A model generated the notes under the pieces. The model was given only the letters and a program-made list of their open reading frames with translations, had not been told where the DNA came from and ran no database searches. Source: WS-7 sp035635575 (GTDB lineage Bacteria > Eisenbacteria > RBG-16-71-46 > SZUA-252). From it: a stretch of 7,730 bases of DNA. The translations under genes were made by a program, and so were the position numbers. Shown here in pieces: positions 1 to 6,741 of the stretch. Each line of letters starts with the position of its first letter. Position 1 is the stretch's first letter. The DNA lies in NCBI GenBank assembly GCA_035635575.1, contig DASQAV010000047.1, positions 1 to 7,730 of the forward strand. The letters run 5' to 3'.

Positions 1-259
1 TTCTACACGGCTCCGACCGCGATCCGCGCCTTCATGAAGTGGGGGACGGAGTGGCCCAAGAAGCGAAAGCTCACCTCGCTCCGTCTCCTCGGCTCCGTGG
101 GTGAGCCGATCAATCCCGAAGCCTGGATCTGGTACCACGAGAACATTGGCGGCGGGAACTGCCCGATCGTGGACACCTGGTGGCAGACCGAGACCGGGAT
201 GATCCTCATCTCGCCCCTGCCCGGGATCACTTCGCTCAAGCCCGGCTCCGCGACGAAGC

Positions 260-270
260 CGCTTCCCGGG
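260..270 (+). other. Deletion junction in acs at a short repeat
   Basis: The bases CGCTTCCCGGG read as (P)LPG in the upstream frame and as (R)FPG in the downstream frame. Acs proteins usually have PLPG at the first site and an FPG-like turn just before the YF(T/S)GDG motif at the second. One sequence here therefore serves as the end of one segment and the start of another about 50 residues later. That is what recombination, or assembly collapse, between two short direct repeats leaves behind. The missing length must be 3n+2 bases, for example 152 or 155, to restore the frame. Confidence 0.7.
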
Positions 271-725
271 CGTGTACTTCACCGGCGACGGCGCGAAGCG
301 CGACGAGGACGGCTATCTCTGGCTCCTCGGGCGCGTCGACGACGTCATGAACGTCGCGGGGCATCGCATCAGCACCATGGAGGTGGAGAGCGCGCTCGTG
401 GATCACCCCGCGGTGGCCGAGGCGGCGGTCGTGGGAAGGCAGCACGAGCTCAAAGGGACGGCCATCGTGGCGTTCGTCACGCTGAAGGAGGGGAAGCAGC
501 CGAGCTCGGGGTTCATGGGCGAGCTGAAGGAGCACGTGGTGAAGAAGATCGGAAAGATCGCTCGCCCCGACGAGATCCTCTTCACGGCCGATCTTCCCAA
601 GACGCGGTCGGGGAAGATCATGCGCCGGCTGCTCCGCGACATCGCGGAGGGGAAGGCGGTGGGGGACACGACGACGCTGGCCGACCCGGCCGTGATCGCG
701 CGGCTCAAGTCCCGCTACGAGGAGC

Positions 726-732
726 AGGAGGG
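726..732 (+). promoter_or_regulatory. Ribosome binding site for the amidohydrolase fusion gene
   Basis: AGGAGGG lies at the very end of acs, three bases before the ATG at 736. With the TGATG stop/start overlap it supports this start and suggests translational coupling to acs. The spacing is on the short side. Confidence 0.6.
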
Positions 733-735
733 CTG

Positions 736-2568
736 ATGCGGGCGAGAGGAAGGGTGGGGGCCGCATTCGTTGTCCTTGCGCTCGCCCTGGCCGCTCCGTG
801 CGCGTGGGGTGCGACGCCGGCGGACTCGGCCGAGGTGCGAGCGGCCATCGACGAGGGCAACGCGGGCTTCGTCCGCGCCTGGCAGACCGGGGACGCGGAC
901 CTCTTCGCGTCCCTGTTCGCCACGGACGGAGCGCTCCTTCGTCCCGGCGGAGGGCTCACGGTGGGACGCGACAAGATCCGGTCGCGCATGCGCGACGTCT
1001 TCGCGAGCGTGCGCATGACCGAGGGCACCATCACGACGGCCGACGTCTTCCTGATCGGGGATACGGCATACGAGACCGGATTCTGGAACTTCACGATCGG
1101 GCCCATCGGGTCCACGACGTCGGAGCCGGACTCCGGCCACTACGTCGAGATCTGGAAGCGCGACCGCACGGGCGAGTGGAAGATGTGGCGTGATATCGGG
1201 GTCCCGCGCATGCCTTCGTCCGAGCTGCCCGAGCCGGACCTGGGGCCCGGCCCCCCGCCCGCTCCATCCTCACCGCCCGCGGGCGCTCCGTCGCATGGCG
1301 CCGTGCGCGGCCCGCGGCGCGCGGAGGCGTCCCACGGCGCCCGGCTCAAGGCGATCCGCTTCGGCCGGCTCATCGACGGCAAGGGGCATACGATCCAGGA
1401 CGCGCTGGTGCTCGTGGACGGCGAGCGCATCCGTTCGGTTGCCGCCTACTCCAAGGCCGCCGTCCCCGCGGGGGCGGAGCAGTTCGACTTCACGCGCCTC
1501 ACTGGAATTCCCGGCCTCATCGACGTCCACACGCACATGACCTACTGGTGGGACCGCGCTCCAGGCTCCCGTCCCTGGCAACAGCTCGAGGCGCGTCCCG
1601 CCATGCAGACCCTCTACATGGCGGAGGAGAACGCGCGCCGGACGCTCGAGACGGGCGTGACCACCGTACGCGACCTGGGCTCCTTCCAGTACATGGACAT
1701 CTCGATGCGCGACCTCATCAATCGCGGGGCGATGGTGGGCCCTCGCATGTTCGTCGCGGGGTACGGGCTCTATCCCACGATGTCCCCCTTCCAGGACGCG
1801 CCGCAGGCGGCGGCCGGAGGGAACGCGGACGGCGTGGAGGGCGTCCTGAAAGCGGCCCGGCAGCAGATCGCCGCGGGAGCGGACGAGATCAAGGTCTATG
1901 GATCGTCCGGCAGCGCCGACGACGTCACCGGGTATCAGACCTACACCTACGAGGAGATGAAGGCGGCCGTCGACGTGGCGCACGAGCGGGGGAAGACGGT
2001 GGCGATCCACTCCTACGGCCCGGATGGCGCTCGCGACGCGGTCCGGGCGGGCGCCAACTCGGTGGAGCACGCGATCGACATCGACGACGGCACGCTGCGC
2101 GAGATGGCGAGGCGCGGCGTCACGTACGTGCCCACGGTGGACCACAACCGCTACTACGCGGAGCACGCGGCGGAGTTCGGGTACGGTGACTCCGCGGTCG
2201 CGCACCTGGACGCCTACCGCGCGCGCAATCTCGAGACGGTGCGGCGCGCCATTCGCGCGCATGTGCCGATCGCGATGGGATCGGACGCGGTCTTCACGAT
2301 GTTCGGCGAGAACACGCGCGAGCTGGGCTGGTTCGTGAAGGCGGGCATGACGCCCGCGCAGGCCCTCGCGACGGCCACCGGAAACGCGGCGGCACTTCTG
2401 GGAATGGGGAAGGATCTGGGCGCGGTGGCGCCCGGGTACTACGCCGACCTGGTCGCGGTCGAAGGAAATCCTCTGGCCGACATCGGCGCGGTGATCGGGG
2501 GCGTGCGGTGGGTCATGAAGGCTGGAGAGGTGGTCGTGGACCGCGGGGTCAGCGCGACCCTGCGCTGA
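736..2568 (+). CDS. Secreted NTF2-like (DUF4440) / amidohydrolase fusion protein
   Basis: The protein has 610 residues. Residues 1-25 form a signal peptide: Arg-rich start, hydrophobic core from about 8 to 20, likely cleavage near AWG/AT. Residues about 31-155 resemble DUF4440/SnoaL-type NTF2-like folds, with an early FVRAWQTGDADLFASLFATDG stretch and a late W-R-D strand. A Pro/Ala/Gly-rich linker (about 157-202) leads to an amidohydrolase domain of the imidazolonepropionase/prolidase-like type. Its metal ligands are visible: H265 and H267 (DVHTHM), K386 (EIKVYG, likely the carboxylated bridging lysine), H425 (AIHSYG), H445 (SVEHA) and D517 (MGSDA). The set is complete, so an active hydrolase acting outside the cytoplasm is expected. 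Relatives cleave cyclic amides or Xaa-Pro peptides, but the substrate cannot be read here. The amidohydrolase half has no signal peptide or ribosome site of its own, which favours one fused product. A gene fusion created by a sequence error in the GC-rich linker remains possible. Confidence 0.88.
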   Translation: MRARGRVGAAFVVLALALAAPCAWGATPADSAEVRAAIDEGNAGFVRAWQTGDADLFASLFATDGALLRPGGGLTVGRDKIRSRMRDVFASVRMTEGTITTADVFLIGDTAYETGFWNFTIGPIGSTTSEPDSGHYVEIWKRDRTGEWKMWRDIGVPRMPSSELPEPDLGPGPPPAPSSPPAGAPSHGAVRGPRRAEASHGARLKAIRFGRLIDGKGHTIQDALVLVDGERIRSVAAYSKAAVPAGAEQFDFTRLTGIPGLIDVHTHMTYWWDRAPGSRPWQQLEARPAMQTLYMAEENARRTLETGVTTVRDLGSFQYMDISMRDLINRGAMVGPRMFVAGYGLYPTMSPFQDAPQAAAGGNADGVEGVLKAARQQIAAGADEIKVYGSSGSADDVTGYQTYTYEEMKAAVDVAHERGKTVAIHSYGPDGARDAVRAGANSVEHAIDIDDGTLREMARRGVTYVPTVDHNRYYAEHAAEFGYGDSAVAHLDAYRARNLETVRRAIRAHVPIAMGSDAVFTMFGENTRELGWFVKAGMTPAQALATATGNAAALLGMGKDLGAVAPGYYADLVAVEGNPLADIGAVIGGVRWVMKAGEVVVDRGVSATLR

Positions 2569-3526
2569 GCCCCAGGCGGGCGAGCCAGCGCTCGTCCCCC
2601 TCCTTGTGAAGCTCCCAGTACTTCAGCCTCGCGGATCCCGTCAGCTCTCCGGAATCGTTCCCGTCCCTTCCCCACGAGCTATCGCTTTCTGCGCCGGGCC
2701 ATTCCCACCGGACGATCCGGTGGGGATACGCGGAATCGACATGAAATAGGCCTCGCGGGCCGTTCTCCACCTGAATGGAATACCGGATGACGGTGAACGT
2801 CCCCGCCGGGACCGTCACCGTACTTGTCCACGCGACCCTATCGATCCGCGCGCGGGTCCATTTCAGCGGCTGGTGCGTGAGCCTGCGCCGGAAGGAGGAG
2901 GGCAGGAACGGCACCGTCCGGCTCTCACCCGGTGTCATGTAGGGCCCGTTGAGTCCACGCAAGAGCGTGAAGAGCTCCTCTTCGAGAATGCCCCCCTTGG
3001 GCCGGCGTTCCTCGCGCGTCCCGGACTCTCCCTCGAAATAGCTCGAGAGCTTCTGGCTCACGAGACCCGGATTCACGAGCAGCTCCTCGTAGACGTTCCC
3101 GCACCATTCCGTGCTCACGAAGGAAACTTTCACGGGGTCGAAGTCGTCGCTCTTCACGAAGAGCGAGGTCATCGTGTTGTAGTCGTAGATCCCGGTCTGA
3201 AAATCCCGGACGAGATTCAGCTTCAGCACATCGAAGGTGTCCTTGGGATTCCGCGAAGCGTCGTCCACCTTCACGCGCATGGAGCGGCTGAAGGGCTCGG
3301 TGACGTAGACCGCGACCGCGTTGCCGTGGCGCCCCTGGCCGTAGCGCGCGACGGAGTACCGGTAGCCGTCCAGCTCGGCCTTGCCGTCGTGCCAGTACGC
3401 CCCGAACGCGGGATCGAACTTCGCAGGCGGCGCCTTGGCAGCGTGCGAGGGGCTGATGACGAGCGCGCCCGCGAGCACCACGAGGAATGCCGTGAGCGCG
3501 TCGAGCGCGCCGGGATGGATCCTCAC
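2549..3526 (-). CDS. Secreted protein of unknown function, second gene of the regulator operon
   Basis: The protein has 325 residues from a GTG start. That start is chosen because AGGAAGGAG sits five bases upstream and because it overlaps the regulator stop as GTGA. Residues 1-29 are a signal peptide with a hydrophobic core (about 9-25) and probable cleavage after SHA. No transmembrane segment follows, so a periplasmic or outer-surface location is likely. The mature part looks beta-rich and conserved in style: AYWHDGKAELDGY (44-55), VTEPFSRSMRVKVDD (75-89), LKLNLVRDFQTGIYDYNTMTS (101-121), STEWCGNVYEE (138-148), PGESRTVPFLPSSFRRRL (199-216) and SAYPHRIVRWEW (265-276). There is one mature cysteine (C142) and no catalytic motif I can name. 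The C-terminal part vaguely resembles DUF3108-type periplasmic proteins, but I do not assign a family. Its last 20 bases overlap the amidohydrolase gene on the other strand. Confidence 0.85.
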   Translation of the reverse strand: MRIHPGALDALTAFLVVLAGALVISPSHAAKAPPAKFDPAFGAYWHDGKAELDGYRYSVARYGQGRHGNAVAVYVTEPFSRSMRVKVDDASRNPKDTFDVLKLNLVRDFQTGIYDYNTMTSLFVKSDDFDPVKVSFVSTEWCGNVYEELLVNPGLVSQKLSSYFEGESGTREERRPKGGILEEELFTLLRGLNGPYMTPGESRTVPFLPSSFRRRLTHQPLKWTRARIDRVAWTSTVTVPAGTFTVIRYSIQVENGPRGLFHVDSAYPHRIVRWEWPGAESDSSWGRDGNDSGELTGSARLKYWELHKEGDERWLARLGLSAGSR

Positions 3527-4959
3527 GAAGGCTCCTTCCTCGCCGGGGCGAAGAAGGAGATGCCGCGCACGTTCTCGTCCACGCGCAGCGGGTTGTGCAT
3601 CGAGGGAAACGCGCGGGCGCCGCAGTCCAGCCGCTCGCAGAGCCGGCACGTGATCCCCACCGGGACCACACCCGCCGGGTTCGAGAGGTCCATCCCGTCC
3701 GCGTAGACCAGCTGCCGCGCCGACTCGATCTCGCACCCCAGCTCGATGGCGTAGAGGATCTCGGGGGCGTGGAATCCCCCCCGGTGCTTCCGGATCGTGC
3801 GCGCGACCGAGAAGTAGGTCCTGCCGTCGGGCAGGCGCGCGAGCTGGACGCGGATCACGTTCGGCTGCTGAAAGGCCGCATGGACGTTCCAGAGCGGGCA
3901 GAGCCCGCCAAAGCGAGGGAAATGGATGCCGGTGGCGCTGAACTTCTTCGAGATGTTTCCGGCGATGTCGATCCGGACCATGTGAAAGGGTACCCCTTCG
4001 GCGCCTTTTCGTTGCAAGGACGTGAGCCGGTGGCAGACCTGCTCGTAATTCGCGCGGAATCGGTGCTGGAGGAGATCCAGGTCGTAGCGCTCCTCCTGGG
4101 CCGCTCTCAGGAACTCCGCGTAGGGCATGAGCACGGCTCCGGAGAAGTAGTTCGCGAGCGCCACGCGGCAGAGCGCGCGGGCTTCGTCCGACGTGAGCTC
4201 GCTCGCGATGCGGTCGATCACGCTGGAGCAATCGAGAAGGCCGATCTGGTACGCCAGCTGGAAGTTCCTCGAGCCGCGGCGGAGCACCTCGGAGATCTCG
4301 AGCCTGCGCCGCTTGGGATCGTAGTGGCGCACGGTCGAGCCCATCTCGCCCGCCTTCATCACGTGCACCCGGACCTTGTGCTTCTTCTCGAGGTAGGCGG
4401 CCATGGAGCCGAAGAGATCCTCTCCCTCCAGTTTCGCCTCGGGCCAGAGGCGCTCGGCTTCCGCCTCGAGCTCGGGAAAGTGATTCCGATGCCGCTGGAT
4501 CAGATCGGTCACCTGCTCCGAGGCCATTCCGCCGCGGTCGATGCCGGTCAGGTCCTGACGGTCGAGCACCTGCGCGGCCAGGGTGGCCGCGGAGCCGCGC
4601 GTCTCGAGGAACGCGTGGTGAAGATGGAGCACCGCGCGCGCGATCTCGGGATTCGCGGCGGCCAGCTCGCGCGTCTCCTCCTGGGAGGGGATGTTCCCCT
4701 CGAAGATGGGGTCTCCGAACACCTCCATGAGGGTCGCGGCGAGCTTCGTGTCCTCGCCTTCGGCCAGGGACTTCATGTCGAAACCGGTGAATTGCGAGAG
4801 CCGAATCAGGAGGTTGGCGCTGATGGGGCGCCGGTCGTGCTCGACGAGATTGAGGTAGCTCGAGGAGACCCCGAGTCGCTCCGCCATGGCCGTCTGCGAA
4901 AGCCCTTCGCGCAGGCGCAAGGCTCGTATGCGTTTACCCAGATGCTGGATGGATCTCAC
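3523..4959 (-). CDS. XRE-family transcriptional regulator, ScfR/RamB type
   Basis: The protein has 478 residues, about the length of RamB-like short-chain fatty-acyl regulators. Residues about 8-62 form an XRE helix-turn-helix (LSQTAMAERLGVSSSYLNLVE is the core). The middle part (about 150-290) corresponds to the ImmA/IrrE-like domain, but the position of the HExxH zinc motif reads FQLAYQIGLL (233-242), so no peptidase activity is expected. The C-terminal DUF2083-type domain ends with a cysteine motif, CRLCERLDC (C438, C441, C446), typical of this family. Relatives control acetate, propionate and glyoxylate genes and sense acyl-CoA or related metabolites. Here it is divergent from malate synthase and isocitrate lyase, the classic RamB targets, so it probably regulates them and itself; whether it activates or represses is not visible. 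The GTG start follows an in-frame stop at 4969-4971 and has no Shine-Dalgarno, fitting a leaderless transcript. The stop overlaps the next gene by four bases. Confidence 0.92.
   Translation of the reverse strand: MRSIQHLGKRIRALRLREGLSQTAMAERLGVSSSYLNLVEHDRRPISANLLIRLSQFTGFDMKSLAEGEDTKLAATLMEVFGDPIFEGNIPSQEETRELAAANPEIARAVLHLHHAFLETRGSAATLAAQVLDRQDLTGIDRGGMASEQVTDLIQRHRNHFPELEAEAERLWPEAKLEGEDLFGSMAAYLEKKHKVRVHVMKAGEMGSTVRHYDPKRRRLEISEVLRRGSRNFQLAYQIGLLDCSSVIDRIASELTSDEARALCRVALANYFSGAVLMPYAEFLRAAQEERYDLDLLQHRFRANYEQVCHRLTSLQRKGAEGVPFHMVRIDIAGNISKKFSATGIHFPRFGGLCPLWNVHAAFQQPNVIRVQLARLPDGRTYFSVARTIRKHRGGFHAPEILYAIELGCEIESARQLVYADGMDLSNPAGVVPVGITCRLCERLDCGARAFPSMHNPLRVDENVRGISFFAPARKEPS
3532..3540 (-). 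promoter_or_regulatory. Ribosome binding site for the secreted protein
   Basis: On the minus strand AGGAAGGAG ends five bases before the GTG at 3526. It lies inside the last codons of the regulator gene. This strong site fixes the GTG start and rejects longer upstream extensions of the same frame. Confidence 0.75.
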
Positions 4960-4965
4960 GTCGAT

Positions 4966-4974
4966 ATTTTACCA
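4966..4974 (-). promoter_or_regulatory. Extended -10 promoter element for the regulator operon
   Basis: On the minus strand TGG-TAAAAT matches an extended -10 (TGn plus five of six consensus bases). Six bases separate it from the GTG at 4959, so transcription would begin at or next to the start codon. No good -35 hexamer lies 16-18 bases upstream. An alternative promoter, TTGTCA-N17-TCAAAT, occupies 5004 down to 4976 and would give a leader of about ten bases. Confidence 0.5.
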
Positions 4975-4975
4975 C

Positions 4976-5037
4976 ATTTGACACTTTACAGCGCTAATTG
5001 ACAATTCATTGTCACGTTAACTAGTTATACCTCAAAT
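4976..5037. promoter_or_regulatory. Symmetric divergent control region (62-base dyad)
   Basis: Around the centre at 5006.5 both strands read TTGTCA, 17 bases, then TCAAAT: 5009-5014 and 5032-5037 on plus, 5004-4999 and 4981-4976 on minus. The spacing is identical on both sides. The elements resemble sigma-70 -35 and -10 hexamers (five and four matches), so this may be a pair of mirrored promoters. It may equally be a four-part operator for a dimer or tetramer of the divergent regulator. The intergenic stretch (4960-5077) is strikingly AT-rich compared with the GC-rich genes around it. Confidence 0.5.
4999..5014. promoter_or_regulatory. Perfect inverted repeat, candidate regulator operator
   Basis: TGACAAT-TC-ATTGTCA is a perfect 7-base inverted repeat with a 2-base spacer, placed between the divergent regulator and malate synthase genes. 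A further TTGACA copy lies at 4978-4983, exactly 20 bases (about two helical turns) from the TTGACA at 4998-5003. The position suits an XRE-type dimer that controls both directions. That the ScfR/RamB-type protein binds here is inference. Confidence 0.55.
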
Positions 5038-5042
5038 AGTTA

Positions 5043-5071
5043 TTGCCATTTCGCTCCGTGGTTGTTAATAT
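5043..5071 (+). promoter_or_regulatory. Promoter of the malate synthase-isocitrate lyase operon
   Basis: TTGCCA (5043-5048, five of six -35 matches) is followed by 17 bases and TAATAT (5066-5071), which is preceded by TG at the extended -10 position (TGT at 5063-5065). Six bases separate it from the ATG at 5078, predicting a leaderless messenger. The lack of any Shine-Dalgarno before that ATG agrees. Confidence 0.55.
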
Positions 5072-5077
5072 TGTCTC

Positions 5078-6712
<1,635 letters not shown>

Positions 6713-6726
6713 GCACGCACCCGAGT

Positions 6727-6734
6727 AGAGGAGA
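6727..6734 (+). promoter_or_regulatory. Ribosome binding site for isocitrate lyase
   Basis: AGAGGAGA sits seven bases before the ATG at 6742. It selects this start over the in-frame ATG at 6772. It contrasts with the absence of such a site before malate synthase, as expected for an internal gene of an operon. Confidence 0.75.
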
Positions 6735-6741
6735 ATCTCCC

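Larger units (their letters stand above)
1..736 (+). pseudogene. acs: Acetyl-CoA synthetase (AMP-forming), 3' part, with an internal deletion and frame change
   Basis: Acs makes acetyl-CoA from acetate, ATP and CoA through an acetyl-adenylate in the cytoplasm. The 5' half lies outside the window. Frame 1 encodes the adenylation core, including DTWWQTETG (about 169-195), and runs to KPLPG at 256-270. The protein then continues in frame 2 with YFTGDGAKRDEDGY and GRVDDVMNVAGHR. This C-terminal domain ends near KTRSGKIMRRLLRD, which carries the lysine that is reversibly acetylated in the family. In intact Acs proteins roughly 50 residues lie between PLPG and the segment before YFTGDG, and here they are absent. 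Both flanks match the family closely, so this is a clean deletion rather than decay. It may be a real lesion or an assembly collapse at a short repeat; the sequence cannot decide. If the lesion is an artefact, this is a normal acs gene. The stop (734-736) overlaps the next start. Confidence 0.88.

Noticed and set aside
736..810. Lipoprotein signal with Cys22 as lipidated residue
   Set aside because: The residues before the cysteine are AAP; proline at -1 does not fit a lipobox, so an ordinary signal peptidase I site is more likely.
1270..2262. 330-residue minus-strand frame opposite the amidohydrolase
   Set aside because: Shadow frame with Arg/Val/His-rich low-complexity sequence; the opposite strand has all metal-binding motifs of an amidohydrolase.
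34..2568. Single 844-residue protein in frame 1
   Set aside because: Residues encoded by 272-735 are Arg/Gly-rich nonsense in this frame, while frame 2 gives a clear Acs C-terminus. The real second gene starts at 736 with a ribosome site and signal peptide.
3527..4231. Upstream extension of the secreted-protein frame on the minus strand
   Set aside because: It overlaps the regulator in another frame and is Arg/Pro-rich nonsense. The GTG at 3526 has a strong ribosome site and begins a signal peptide.
3595..5001. 468-residue open frame on the plus strand opposite the regulator
   Set aside because: It is antisense to a well-supported regulator, has no recognisable domain and a composition typical of shadow frames in high-GC DNA, and runs through the intergenic control region.
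4960..5077. Small RNA or riboswitch in the AT-rich intergenic region
   Set aside because: The promoters appear to start at or very near the start codons, leaving no leader to fold, and no stem-loop followed by a T-run is present.
6713..6741. Terminator or separate promoter between malate synthase and isocitrate lyase
   Set aside because: The 29-base gap holds only a ribosome binding site; there is no hairpin with a T-run and no promoter-like hexamers.
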